Source: JABWBH01 sp964526695
GTDB lineage: Bacteria; Planctomycetota; Phycisphaerae; UBA1845
Assembly: GCA_964526695.1 (NCBI GenBank)
Contig: CAZGJA010000021.1
Span: forward strand, 1-64,000
Reading direction: 5' to 3'
DNA: 64,000 nucleotides
Part shown: piece by piece, positions 1-8,119 of the stretch
Position numbering within the stretch: position 1 is the first letter of the stretch
Layout: each line of letters opens with the position of its first letter
The notes under the pieces: generated by a model
The model's input: the letters and a program-made list of their open reading frames with translations, nothing else
Told to the model about the DNA's origin: nothing
Databases searched by the model: none
Program-made: the position numbers and the translations under genes

Positions 1-1
1 T

Positions 2-109
2 ACGTGCCAATCCATGGCGGAACTGCTCGATCTCGTGTTCGACTGGCTCGAACACCGACGACCGTTCGAGGTGGAACGCGACGCGTACCTGCAAACAAGG
101 GCAGCATAG
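2..109 (+). CDS. C-terminal end of an unidentified protein (partial)
   Basis: This frame is open at the left window edge and closes with TAG at 107-109. Its 35 codons include MAELLDLVFDWLEHRR and end LQTRAA. The amphipathic, acidic and aromatic make-up looks like the C-terminal helix of a real protein, whereas the competing frame over the same bases gives an arginine-rich product. An ATG at 14 could start a 31-residue peptide, but I read this as the tail of a gene that begins outside the window. No family is recognised. Confidence 0.35.
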   Translation, partial: TCQSMAELLDLVFDWLEHRRPFEVERDAYLQTRAA

Positions 110-331
110 ACCGGTTTACATATTGGGAGGAGCTATTTAGCTCTCGGTGCATTCGCGCCACACCAACCGCCACACTCAATTCGCTGGTGGAGGAACTCCT
201 TGCTCAAACCTTACCGCGTCGGAGCAAACCAGCGGATCCTAAGTCTGAGCGCGACTGAATGCGTCTCGGCTGACCGAACTGCAGCAGCTACGAAAAAGTG
301 AGGTTTGACTCGACCATGAAAGGACATTCGA

Positions 332-403
332 ATGTATTGCGACGAGATCGCGCGGGAGTTCCATCCGCAGCTCATTAACCTGTTCGGATCTCACGCGCAC
401 GGC
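332..403 (+). pseudogene. Remnant of a minimal nucleotidyltransferase (MNT) gene
   Basis: About 24 codons read EIAREFHPQLINLFGSHAHG, close to the nucleotide-binding start of MNT-type nucleotidyltransferases (pattern F-P-x-x-I-x-LFGS-x-A-x-G). The expected downstream metal-binding Asp pair is missing and the frame runs into unrelated proline- and serine-rich sequence. It is in frame with the protease gene that follows but is not part of it. Just upstream, another frame (ending at 258) carries NSLVEELLAQTLPRR, reminiscent of the tail of a ribbon-helix-helix antitoxin. The stretch 110-457 therefore looks like decayed toxin-antitoxin DNA. This is inference from short motifs. Confidence 0.4.
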
Positions 404-457
404 ACGCGTGTAAGGCGTCCACAATCGACTCTTCGGTCAGAGCTGCTCCGGATCATC

Positions 458-1369
458 ATGCTCACCATGTTCACGCCCGCCTGTCACACGCCTCCGCGCA
501 GCGAATCGGTCGAGCACGCTTCGTCGGCACCATCGATCCGCAGCCCGCACTCGTACGCTGGGCCCGCCGCACCCGGCGCAGCAACGGCTTCCCCCGAGTC
601 GCCTGCCACGGACCCGCCGGCGTCGTCGGCCACGGCTCAGCCGTCGTCGGCCACGGCTCACCCGTCGCCGATCAGCGCGCCTCCTCAGCCTTCACTGCCC
701 GCAAGCGTCGATCTCCGCCCGTGGTTGCTGGCGCTCGAGCTGTCGCCGCGACCGCAGGGGGCGCGAGGCACGTGCTCCATCTTCACGACATGCTCAGCCA
801 TCGAGTTCGCCCTGGCCGTGCGTCGCGGGCAGGCGCTGCGGCTCAGCCCCGAATACCTCAACTGGGCCGCGGGACAGGCGAGCGGGCAACCCTCCGACGG
901 CAATTTCTTTCACAACGCCCTCGCCGGTTTCGAGCGGCACGGCATCTGCGCTGAGTCCAACATGCCCTACGCCGCCGCCTTCGATCCCAATAGCGCCCCT
1001 TCCGCCGCGGCCGCCGCTGAAGCCACTTTGATCCGTGAGCAATCTCGCGGCGCGATCCTCGTCCACTGGATCGTCCCCTGGACCCCGGATCGCTTCGGCG
1101 TCAGCCCGGAGCAATTCGCCGAGATCAAGCGCGTGCTCGCGCTCGGATACCCCGTGGCCGCCGGCTCAGGGCACAGCCGCCTGCTGGTGGGCTATCGAGA
1201 CGACCTGAGCCTCCCCGGCGGCGGCGCGTTCCTCACCGAGGACTCGGCCCTGAATCGCTTTGACGAAGTCACCTATGAGTTCGTCACGAAGGACGTGGCC
1301 GACGTCTATTGGATCGAGGCGCTGCGAATGCAGCCTGCGGCGTCACAAGAGCTCGCGCCCGGTCGGTGA
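458..1369 (+). CDS. Papain-like (C1A-type) cysteine peptidase, probably secreted
   Basis: The 303-aa product carries a papain-fold signature. GARGTCSIFTTCSAIEF supplies the oxyanion Gln (about residue 100) and catalytic Cys (about 106), and GSGHSRLLVGYRDD supplies the His (about 239). The third position, usually Asn in NSWG, falls in TEDSALNRF and appears to be Asp. Residues 1-85 are a Pro/Ala/Ser-rich linker after a short hydrophobic start (MLTMFTPAC), possibly a weak lipobox. The frame stays open to 332, but those 42 codons encode a nucleotidyltransferase relic, so I start at ATG 458 (ATG 467 is also possible). No operon partner is visible; the next gene is convergent. Substrate unknown. 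Confidence 0.72.
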   Translation: MLTMFTPACHTPPRSESVEHASSAPSIRSPHSYAGPAAPGAATASPESPATDPPASSATAQPSSATAHPSPISAPPQPSLPASVDLRPWLLALELSPRPQGARGTCSIFTTCSAIEFALAVRRGQALRLSPEYLNWAAGQASGQPSDGNFFHNALAGFERHGICAESNMPYAAAFDPNSAPSAAAAAEATLIREQSRGAILVHWIVPWTPDRFGVSPEQFAEIKRVLALGYPVAAGSGHSRLLVGYRDDLSLPGGGAFLTEDSALNRFDEVTYEFVTKDVADVYWIEALRMQPAASQELAPGR

Positions 1370-1395
1370 TAGCAGCCTTTGGCGCAAGGCGACGC

Positions 1396-1577
1396 TTGTC
1401 ATTCCCGCGCAGGCGGGAATCCAGTGTCGTGTCGGAGCGAGCCGGGTAGTTCGCCACTCCGTGGCGAGCGTGCGTCGCGGAGCGACGAACTACCCCGAAG
1501 CCTGTCCTCCCTTCGAAGACGGGACTCCAGCGGACTTGCCGTGCGCCCAAGACCCCCCGCCTGCGCGGCGGTGACGG
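1396..1577. repeat. dRS3-like repeat interrupted by a second palindromic repeat
   Basis: The left half holds ATTCCCGCGCAGGCGGGAAT at 1401-1420, which fits the ATTCCC-N8-GGGAAT pattern of Neisseria dRS3 elements. The right half (about 1550-1577) has the partner sequence CCCCGCCTGCGCGGCGGTGACGG. Between them, about 1445-1495, sits a different palindrome related to the GTTCGTCGCTCCGCGACGA units at 15.65-15.8 kb. Two fuller relatives of the outer element occur at 48.6 and 62.5 kb. The block fills the space between two convergent genes. Confidence 0.7.
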
Positions 1578-1612
1578 TCTCAATGCTCAATTCGGAGTTC
1601 CGCCCCGGGCCG

Positions 1613-1969
1613 CTACGCCATCCCCATCTTGCCGCGGAACACAAAAAACACCGCGCCGCACAGGCACAGCCCCGCGTAAACATAGTCCAGCTTGAGCGGC
1701 TCCTTCAGGTAGAACAGCGAGAACGGAACGAACACGCTCAGCGTGATGATCTCCTGCAGAATCTTGAGCTGCCCGACGTTCATCACCGTGTGCCCGATGC
1801 GGTTGGCCGGGACTTGAAACAGGTATTCCAACAGCGCCACGCCCCAGCTCACCAGCGCCGCGATGATCCACGGCTTGTGGCTCAGCTCCTTCAGATGCGC
1901 GTACCACGCGAAGGTCATGAACACGTTCGAGATCATCAGGAGACCGACGGTCTTGGCAATCACCGGCAT
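1613..1969 (-). CDS. DUF486 family small membrane protein (DMT-like)
   Basis: The 118-aa product is nearly all transmembrane (four predicted segments) and matches the DUF486 pattern. It has MISNVFMTFAWYAHLK near the start, ANRIGHTVMNVGQLKILQE in the middle and FVPFSLFYLKEPLKLDY before the last helix. Members resemble one half of a drug/metabolite transporter and probably work as dimers, but no substrate is established. Length is typical for the family and the ATG start follows CGAGGGTGCGCG. The gene stands alone, convergent with the protease gene. Confidence 0.9.
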   Translation of the reverse strand: MPVIAKTVGLLMISNVFMTFAWYAHLKELSHKPWIIAALVSWGVALLEYLFQVPANRIGHTVMNVGQLKILQEIITLSVFVPFSLFYLKEPLKLDYVYAGLCLCGAVFFVFRGKMGMA

Positions 1970-2451
1970 CGCGCACCCTCCAAGTAATCGCGCAGCTTGG
2001 CCACGGACCAGCCTTGTCGGCCTCGCTGAGAGCCGGGGATCCTATCGGATTTCGATGGGTTGAGAATCCGGCGACGGCGAACCGCGAATGCCCGGCGGTT
2101 TCGTTCGGCTTGAGCCCTGCCGTTGGGGAGGGGTCGAGCCGTGCGCCCTTGCAGCGGCAAAATCCCTCGCACGGCCTCGCCGTTCCCCACGCCGAGCCGT
2201 CCTTTGAGTCAGGATCACTCGTTGACGCCTAACACTGGAACTGGATACTCGTCCAAGAACGGGTGGGATTCCCGTTGATGGCCGCCAGCTCCTCACAGGC
2301 GGCCACGGCACGTGTTGGGGTCCACGGGAAGTCATGATGCCATGCGCTGGCGGGAAGCCACGCCCTGACGACGTCCCCGATGCCGGCGTGATCCCGACGC
2401 CGCCGCTGGACATCGGCAAGACGAGTGAAGACCGCAAAGGAGTCAACTGAC
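1970..2451. other. Intergenic region, no gene recognised
   Basis: About 480 bases separate the divergent DUF486 gene and the plus-strand gene at 2452. The short frames on both strands give arginine/proline/serine-rich products without recognisable motifs. The region must hold the promoters of both neighbours; I cannot assign -35/-10 elements with confidence. A clear ribosome site (AAAGGAG) lies at the right end, just before ATG 2452. Confidence 0.5.
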
Positions 2452-4611
2452 ATGAAAAGCAAACGCCGCCTCTTCGTGATCGCAGTCGTCAGTCTTGCGT
2501 ATGCCGCCGTTTCGACCTCGGCGCAGGCGGGCGAACTGGCTTCGCGCACGCCTTCCGACGCGCTGATCTACCTCGGCTGGACGGATGTGCCCAACGACGG
2601 GCAGTCGCTCGTCGGGCTTGTCGAGGCGGTGCTGACCTCGCCGCCCGTGCAGAAGGAGATGGGACCGGAAGGCGCCCATGCCCGTCAGGTCTGCGCCGTG
2701 CTGCGCACGATGCTGGCGCATCCCGGCGCGCTCGTCCTGCTCCCGGCGACTCCGGGCAGGCCGTTCGCCGAAGGGCTGGGCGCCGTCATCGAAGCCAAGG
2801 CGGGCGCCGAGCCGCTGGTGGCCAAGCTGACCGAGCTGGTCACCACCCTGCATGGCGGACAAGCGCCGGTCCGCGCGCAGGTCGGCGACGCGTCGTTCAT
2901 GCGCGCCGACGTGCCCGGCGGCGCGTTCTACTTCGGCGCGGCTAAGGAGCACTTGGTCATCGGCGCGTGCGAGGCAACCGTCAAACGGCTGGTGGAAATG
3001 ACCGCGGCCGCCGGCGGATCGCTGGCGGACAGCCCCGGTTTCAAGCTCGCGCGTTCGAAGTTCGACCACGCCGACAAGGGCTTCTCGATCACGTTTTTCG
3101 CACAGATGCCGGCGATCCTGCAGCTTATGAAAGCGATCGAACCGCTGCCGCCCGAAGAGGCCGCCATGCAGGAGAAGGTCTTCGCGGCCATGGGCATCCA
3201 TGCGCTGAAGAATCTGTACCTGCGCGTGGACGAGTCGCCATACGGACCGCGCATTCTTGCGTTCACGCAGGTCGAGAGCGAAGCCGGCGGCATTGCTTCA
3301 CTGTATCGCGAGAAACCGCTCACGGATGACGATCTCCGCGTGGTTCCCAAGGATGCGTCGTTCGCGGCGGTCGTCAACTTCGACCTCACGAAACTGTGGC
3401 AGGAAGGCCTAAAGGCCGCTGACCAGGTTTCGCCGCAGCCGCGCGTCGTCGTCGAGGGGGCCGTGACGCAGGCATCGCAGATGCTGGGCTTCCATCCGAT
3501 CACCGACCTGCTCGCCAATCTCGGCGACACGTGGACGGTTTACGATTCGCCCCATCACGGCGGGATCATCATCACGGGGCTTGTGCTTTGTGGTGAAACG
3601 AAAGACGCCGCGGCGTTGCAAACCATGATCACGCGCGTCGTGCAGATGCTCATGCCGATGGCTGCCCTCGGAAAGGTGGGTCTCCAGATCAAGCAGATGA
3701 AACAGGGCGAGCGGGAGGTGCACTACCTGCTGATCGGCGGGCTTCCCATACCTGTGGCGCCCGCGTGGGGCTTCGTCGGCGACCGCTGGGTGGCCGGTCT
3801 GCACCCGCAAACCGTCGCCACGGCGCTCACTCAGTCGGACGCCAAAACTCGCGGCGAAAGCCTGCTCGATCACCCGGACTACAAGGCGGTTCGGGCCAGA
3901 CTGCCGAAGGAGATCACCAGCCTCAGCTATGCCGACACGCGAGCGACGTACCGCTTCTGGTATGCGCTCAAGGAGCTGGCGTACACCATGGCGGCATCGC
4001 TGACCGCCGGATCGCCCGCGCCCTTCGACCTCGGCAGCGTTCCGACGTTTCCCGAGGAACACAAATCCGTTCACAACTTCTTCGCCGCCTACTCGCACGA
4101 CAAGGATGGCGTGCTGTACACGGCGTACGGCGCGCACCCGGCCGCGATGTTCTTCTCGTCCAACAACGGCGTCACAAGCACGGCGCTCGTGGCTTCGATC
4201 GTGCTGCCGTCGCTGTCGCGGGCGCGGGAGCAGTCCAAGCGAGTGGTCAGCGCATCGAACCTGCGCGGAATCGGGGTGGCCTGCATGATCTATGCGAATG
4301 ACAACCAGGAGAAATTTCCGCCGTCGCTCGACGCGCTGATCGAATCCGGGGAGGTGACAGAGCAAATGCTGCACTCGCCGCGCGATCCAACGGGCGGGCG
4401 CTCCTTTGTTTACCTTGATGGGCAGTCCGCGGCGGGCGATGCCCGAAATGTCCTGGCCTACGAGAAGCTGATCGACTATGAGGGGACCAACGTGCTCTTC
4501 TGCGATTCGCATACGGAGTGGATGAAACCGGAGGCATTCAGGCGGGCCGTTGTCGAGACCTACACGCGCTTGAATCGCCTCGACCGACTTCCGCCCGAGT
4601 TCCGGGAATAG
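2452..4611 (+). CDS. Secreted DUF3352-like protein with a prepilin-type C-terminal tail
   Basis: This is a 719-aa secreted protein with a clear signal peptide (KRRLFVIAVVSLAYAAVSTS, cleavage near AQA-GE). Residues about 30-560 resemble DUF3352-type proteins of planctomycetes (repeated 'GxFYFGAxxxxLVIG' and 'LADTWTVYDSP'-like elements). Near residue 575, VASIVLPSLSRAREQ begins a segment copying the mature part of planctomycete prepilin-like proteins: an 'ASNLRGIGVACMIYANDN' helix, then NVLFCDSHTEWM close to the end, equivalent to their ADSHVEW motif. The hydrophobic prepilin leader itself is absent. ATG 2452 is chosen over an in-frame ATG at 2425 because AAAGGAG precedes it and the signal peptide starts there. 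Function unknown. Confidence 0.85.
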   Translation: MKSKRRLFVIAVVSLAYAAVSTSAQAGELASRTPSDALIYLGWTDVPNDGQSLVGLVEAVLTSPPVQKEMGPEGAHARQVCAVLRTMLAHPGALVLLPATPGRPFAEGLGAVIEAKAGAEPLVAKLTELVTTLHGGQAPVRAQVGDASFMRADVPGGAFYFGAAKEHLVIGACEATVKRLVEMTAAAGGSLADSPGFKLARSKFDHADKGFSITFFAQMPAILQLMKAIEPLPPEEAAMQEKVFAAMGIHALKNLYLRVDESPYGPRILAFTQVESEAGGIASLYREKPLTDDDLRVVPKDASFAAVVNFDLTKLWQEGLKAADQVSPQPRVVVEGAVTQASQMLGFHPITDLLANLGDTWTVYDSPHHGGIIITGLVLCGETKDAAALQTMITRVVQMLMPMAALGKVGLQIKQMKQGEREVHYLLIGGLPIPVAPAWGFVGDRWVAGLHPQTVATALTQSDAKTRGESLLDHPDYKAVRARLPKEITSLSYADTRATYRFWYALKELAYTMAASLTAGSPAPFDLGSVPTFPEEHKSVHNFFAAYSHDKDGVLYTAYGAHPAAMFFSSNNGVTSTALVASIVLPSLSRAREQSKRVVSASNLRGIGVACMIYANDNQEKFPPSLDALIESGEVTEQMLHSPRDPTGGRSFVYLDGQSAAGDARNVLAYEKLIDYEGTNVLFCDSHTEWMKPEAFRRAVVETYTRLNRLDRLPPEFRE

Positions 4612-4672
4612 CCGGCAGCGCCTCCCTGCTCCTTGGAAGCGAGTGATTGGAGGTGGCCGCACGTGAAGGTGT

Positions 4673-4704
4673 GGCAAGGGCTGACGTACTCGCCAAGCCG
4701 TGCC
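4673..4704. repeat. 32-nt hairpin repeat, copy A (degenerate)
   Basis: This is the most diverged copy of a dispersed 32-nt hairpin whose consensus arms are GGCACGGTCTGGCG and CGCCAGGCCGTGGC around a TACT loop. Here the arms read GGCAAGGGCTGACG and CGCCAAGCCGTGCC; the loop is intact. It starts 61 nt after the stop of the preceding gene. Confidence 0.7.
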
Positions 4705-4792
4705 GTGGTTCCTGCTTGTCAGATTCTTGGGAAGTGTTGAGGAGGCAACTACTCCCTCCTCCTCGCGATGGGAAGCGCGAAGCCGGATCGAT

Positions 4793-5419
4793 ATGCGCAC
4801 ATTCCGCTTCATTCTGCTCATTCTCAGCGGCGTCCTGGCAGTTTTTCACGCCGCTGTCTGGGCGATCGGCTATGCACCTGCCGCCAATTCCAGCCGGATT
4901 GGCATTGGTCCATTTAAACATGCGCTCGGTCCGTTGACTCTTGAGCGCTACTCGGACGAATACAGTTTGGGTTGGCTATTCAGTCTTGCGCTGAACGAGT
5001 ATGACTGCTTGTATATGACTCCAAACGCCGGAGTATTATCCGTTAACTACTTTCGCGACGTACCGCGGAATCAACGTCCCGCACAACGTGATTGGAGCTA
5101 CAGAGCCTTCGCTTATGCGGATCACCAAGTCAGCGCAAGATGCTTCGTCTCGATGACTGAAGAAGAATCTCGACACGACGAAGCGTACGTGATGTTCCTT
5201 GGGACGATCGCGTTCCCGCTATGGTTCCCGACGCTCCTCTTTAGCCCCTGGCCGATCCTCGCGTTCATCCGGGGTCCAATGCGCCGTCGCTATCGGCGCA
5301 AGCGCGGCCTGTGCCTGCACTGCGGCTACAACCTCACGGGCCTGCCGCAGCCGCGGTGTCCGGAGTGCGGGACGGAGTTCAGCCTGCCAGATATGGCGCC
5401 GCAGGTGAGTCGTGTTTAG
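4793..5419 (+). CDS. Membrane protein with C-terminal zinc ribbon
   Basis: The 208-aa protein has an N-terminal transmembrane segment (FRFILLILSGVLAVFHAAVW), an extracytoplasmic middle domain and a second hydrophobic stretch (TIAFPLWFPTLLFSPWPIL). A basic RRRYRRKRG then leads into a zinc ribbon, CLHCGYNLTGLPQPRCPECG (CxxC...CxxC). This tail is common on planctomycete membrane proteins; its role is unknown. I place the start at ATG 4793, just before the signal-like segment; ATG 4700 would add 31 residues that overlap a dispersed hairpin repeat. It overlaps the next gene by 8 nt, implying a co-translated pair of paralogues. Confidence 0.75.
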   Translation: MRTFRFILLILSGVLAVFHAAVWAIGYAPAANSSRIGIGPFKHALGPLTLERYSDEYSLGWLFSLALNEYDCLYMTPNAGVLSVNYFRDVPRNQRPAQRDWSYRAFAYADHQVSARCFVSMTEEESRHDEAYVMFLGTIAFPLWFPTLLFSPWPILAFIRGPMRRRYRRKRGLCLHCGYNLTGLPQPRCPECGTEFSLPDMAPQVSRV

Positions 5420-6095
5420 GCGCCTTCCCCTTATTCTGAAGGTCGCGCTTTTCTCCGCGACTATTGCCTACGCAGGGCTGATGGTGGCCGGTTCGCGACA
5501 GCCCGTGGAATGGAGCTTGCCCGTGCGCGGAAACTGGTTGCTCATCCAGTTGTCCGCGGGGCTGCTGCGCGTACATCTCTTCACGCCGGAGGATCCATCG
5601 GCGATAGACATGCTGCGCGGCGTCTCGGCCGTTCCCAAGCAGACTATTCAACGCGGGCCGTACCGCGAAACGCTTCCGCACATGGAGATGATGCACGCGG
5701 CGGTGTTCGTTGAGATACCTGATTGGGCATGGGGAAGCGGCGTGAATGCCTCCGCGCTGTTGTGGTGCGGCGCCGGCCAGGTGATCCCGAACGTCCCGCC
5801 ATCCGTGTTCTCAAATGTCGGGCCTAACCGGAACCCCAACGTTGGGCCGGACTACGCGATCGAAGGCACGGTCTCGTATTTCATTGTCCCGCCAGGGGTT
5901 GTGATCCTGCCGCTCGCCGCATATCCGGTATGGGCAACGCTCTGGTTCCTCAAGCGTAAGATCATCCAGCGTTACCGCCGAAGACGCGGCCTGTGCCTGC
6001 GCTGCGGCTACAACCTCACCGGCCTGCCGCAGCCGCGGTGCCCGGAGTGCGGGACGGAGTTCACGCTCGCGGAGCGGGCGGAGAATGCGCCGTGA
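5412..6095 (+). CDS. Membrane protein with C-terminal zinc ribbon (paralogue)
   Basis: This 227-aa paralogue of the preceding gene starts at GTG 5412 inside the end of its neighbour (8-nt overlap, probable translational coupling). It has one N-terminal membrane segment (LILKVALFSATIAYAGLMVA), an outer domain, a second membrane segment (FIVPPGVVILPLAAYPVWA), RYRRRRG, then CLRCGYNLTGLPQPRCPECG. The outer domains of the two proteins have diverged almost completely, yet the tails are nearly identical even at DNA level. The zinc ribbon probably lies in the cytoplasm. Function not known. Confidence 0.78.
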   Translation: MFRRLPLILKVALFSATIAYAGLMVAGSRQPVEWSLPVRGNWLLIQLSAGLLRVHLFTPEDPSAIDMLRGVSAVPKQTIQRGPYRETLPHMEMMHAAVFVEIPDWAWGSGVNASALLWCGAGQVIPNVPPSVFSNVGPNRNPNVGPDYAIEGTVSYFIVPPGVVILPLAAYPVWATLWFLKRKIIQRYRRRRGLCLRCGYNLTGLPQPRCPECGTEFTLAERAENAP

Positions 6096-6115
6096 CACGC
6101 TGGGCGCGACGGCGC

Positions 6116-6721
6116 TTATCCGAGCCGACGAAACGCAGCACGAATTGGAGTCAGATCCAGTTTCAGGCCCGACACGACTTCGCTTTCGTACACCGACCCG
6201 CCGACGGGCGCCACCGCGTAGCGACCGTCGATCAGCCGGTAGAACTTCGTCTGCTCGTCGATCGGGTCGATGAGCCAGTATTCCCCAACGCCGGCGCCCT
6301 CGTAGTCGTTGTACTTCGTCTCGGCGTCGAGGCTGCGCGAGTCGGGGGACACGACTTCCACCACCACGTCCGGAACGACCTCGATTCGACCCTTGACGCG
6401 CGCCGCCTTGTCCGCGGCGATGAACACGATCTCGGGGCGATACACAAGATCCTTCCCTTCGGGAGTCTTGCCAAGGCGAACGTCCGTCCCATAAAGAACC
6501 AGCCCCAATCCATGTCGTTCCACATAGTTGTCAAGCTGCCTGAGCACAACCTTGGCGATGAGCTGATGCCGCGGAGTCGGACTGGGAGACATCACAACCA
6601 CTCCATCAATGAGTTCATAACGCTGTCCGTCGTCGCGCAGGCTGAAGTACTCCTCCGCACTGAGCCGCAGGCCCGCGTAACTGGGCTGATGCACTCTTGA
6701 ATTCTCAACAAGGACTGACAT
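6116..6721 (-). CDS. Uma2 family putative endonuclease (DUF820)
   Basis: The 201-aa product matches the Uma2/DUF820 family of PD-(D/E)XK-type restriction-endonuclease-like folds. Recognisable elements are LRLSAEEYFSLRDDGQRYEL, the core strand RPEIVFIA, then VPDVVVEVVSPDSRSLDAE (the acidic EVxSP centre) followed by the Lys-containing KYNDYEGAGVGEYWLIDP. Family members are abundant in planctomycetes and cyanobacteria, usually as many dispersed copies, and their biological role is unproven. ATG 6721 is preferred over an upstream in-frame ATG (6823) because GGGAG lies 8 nt before it. It is the last gene of the minus-strand cluster. Confidence 0.88.
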   Translation of the reverse strand: MSVLVENSRVHQPSYAGLRLSAEEYFSLRDDGQRYELIDGVVVMSPSPTPRHQLIAKVVLRQLDNYVERHGLGLVLYGTDVRLGKTPEGKDLVYRPEIVFIAADKAARVKGRIEVVPDVVVEVVSPDSRSLDAETKYNDYEGAGVGEYWLIDPIDEQTKFYRLIDGRYAVAPVGGSVYESEVVSGLKLDLTPIRAAFRRLG

Positions 6722-6791
6722 TCCGCAATCTCCCGAAATAATCGCCGGGATCGTCAATCCCGCGCCCGCGACGGCTTCCTCGATGAAAGAT

Positions 6792-7049
6792 CTAGCCGCT
6801 TCGCCCGTTCCGCCGACGCGCATGTTCGCTGAATTGCGCCATGTGAATCAGCGCAACCGATCTCCAATCCGCCGCGATCCGCCGCCCTTCATCCGTTTTC
6901 CGGAATCGCGTGGGGAGGACCGCCGTGGAAACGCCCACGATGACCATCCCGGGTTCATCAACCGGCAGCACCGTGCCGTCGGTGAGGTGAATGCGAAACG
7001 GTCGAAATGGGCGATCCTCAAGCCGTTTCAACAGGTCATCGGCGCGCAT
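6792..7049 (-). CDS. Small 'PFRI' domain protein
   Basis: The 85-aa protein begins with a short helix (ADDLLKRLEDRPFRPFRIHL), then TDGTVLPVDEPGMVIVGVS, and ends with strand-like sequence and a basic tail. The pattern 'PFRI-x-L-x-DG-x...V-x-x-P-x-x-V' is recurrent among short planctomycete hypothetical proteins; no function is known. It starts 3 nt after the stop of the PaaA-like gene, so the two are almost certainly co-translated. A second, diverged member of the same type lies at 9211-9435 at the head of the cluster. Confidence 0.72.
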   Translation of the reverse strand: MRADDLLKRLEDRPFRPFRIHLTDGTVLPVDEPGMVIVGVSTAVLPTRFRKTDEGRRIAADWRSVALIHMAQFSEHARRRNGRSG

Positions 7050-7052
7050 GAA

Positions 7053-8105
7053 TCAATTCCTCCCCGGCGGCGTCCCCGTTCCGCGCCCGTCCATCACCGC
7101 TTTCCGCACCCATTGCCCCTGCTCATAGGAGAAACGTCGCAGCGCGACGCGCTCCTTGTTCAGCGGCCCCCCCCCTTTGATGACGCGGTAGAACTCGTCC
7201 CAGTCCGGCTGGCTGAAGCGCCAATGCCCCGTGGCCTCGTCGCGGCGCAGCTCGGGATCCGGCGTCTGGTCCGGCGTGCCGTCGGGCTTGCGGAGAATCA
7301 GCCCATCCGGGCCTTTCCGCGATATGTGGATCTTCAGTCCAAGGTCCAGCGCGGCCGGCGCGAAGCGATCCACGAATTTCTGCCGCAACTCGTCATTGGT
7401 CGCCGTCTTAATTCGCCAGCGCATGAACGGCGTGGTTTTCACCGAGTCCTTGTCCGGCGGACCGAAGAACATGACGCAAGGCCACCACCAGCGATCAAAC
7501 GCCTCCTGCATCATCTGCTTCTGCCGCTTGGTGCCGCTCATCATGGTGAGCACCATGTCCTCGCCGCTCTTGAAATGGAACGCCTCCTCCATGTTGATGC
7601 GCTTCATCGTGCGCACGTACGGTCCGTAGCTGCCGTCGGCGAGCGTCTTCTGGTTCATAATGGCCGCGCCGTCCACGAGCCATTGAATGGCCGCCACGTC
7701 GCCCCAGGTCGGCGCGGGGTAATTGAAGACGTTGTGGTAGCGGGTCTTGCCGGTGATGAGGTCGCGCAGCATGGCGTCGCGCGTTTTGCCGAGATCCTGC
7801 GCCACGCGGTAGAGCATCTGCCCGTGCCCGACCTCGTCCTGCACCTTGGCGATCAGCGCGAGCTTGCGCCGCAGCGAGGGCGCGCGGTTGATCCACTCCC
7901 CTTCCGGCAGCGCGCCGACGATCTCGCTGTTGGCGTGATGCTCGGACATTTTGAGCATGCCCGCGCGATAATTGTGCGGCATCCAGTCGCCCGGCTCGAT
8001 CAGCCCGCCGGCGTCGATGCGCGACTGAAACTCCGCCAGCCGATCGGGGTCATCCTGAATCGACCAGTCCACCTTGATCTCTTCCGTCCCGCCGCCGCAA
8101 CTCAT
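7053..8105 (-). CDS. paaA: PaaA-like diiron subunit (1,2-phenylacetyl-CoA epoxidase family)
   Basis: The 350-aa product is homologous to PaaA, the catalytic diiron subunit of the ring-1,2-phenylacetyl-CoA epoxidase. Iron-ligand helices are visible in IAKVQDEVGHGQMLYRVA (Glu...His) and RINMEEAFHFKSGEDMV (Glu...His), plus the helix-turn YRAGMLKMSEHHANSE. Known PaaA works with PaaB, PaaC and the reductase PaaE, none of which are here, so the true substrate is open. A run of nine G residues (on the coding strand) encodes Gly-Gly-Gly at 7167-7175. Start is ATG 8105 with GGAGGA 8 nt upstream, rather than TTG 8111. It lies inside a tight cluster (14 nt upstream gap, 3 nt downstream gap). Confidence 0.85.
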   Translation of the reverse strand: MSCGGGTEEIKVDWSIQDDPDRLAEFQSRIDAGGLIEPGDWMPHNYRAGMLKMSEHHANSEIVGALPEGEWINRAPSLRRKLALIAKVQDEVGHGQMLYRVAQDLGKTRDAMLRDLITGKTRYHNVFNYPAPTWGDVAAIQWLVDGAAIMNQKTLADGSYGPYVRTMKRINMEEAFHFKSGEDMVLTMMSGTKRQKQMMQEAFDRWWWPCVMFFGPPDKDSVKTTPFMRWRIKTATNDELRQKFVDRFAPAALDLGLKIHISRKGPDGLILRKPDGTPDQTPDPELRRDEATGHWRFSQPDWDEFYRVIKGGGPLNKERVALRRFSYEQGQWVRKAVMDGRGTGTPPGRN

Positions 8106-8119
8106 GAGCAAACTCCTCC

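Noticed and set aside
4..258. 84-aa plus-strand frame at the window start
   Set aside because: Its product is arginine/threonine-rich; another frame in the first 109 bases looks more like protein. Its end may be an antitoxin remnant but it is not a full gene.
2229..2549. 106-aa minus-strand frame before the DUF3352-like gene
   Set aside because: It overlaps the strong ribosome site and signal peptide of the plus-strand gene, and its product has no motif.
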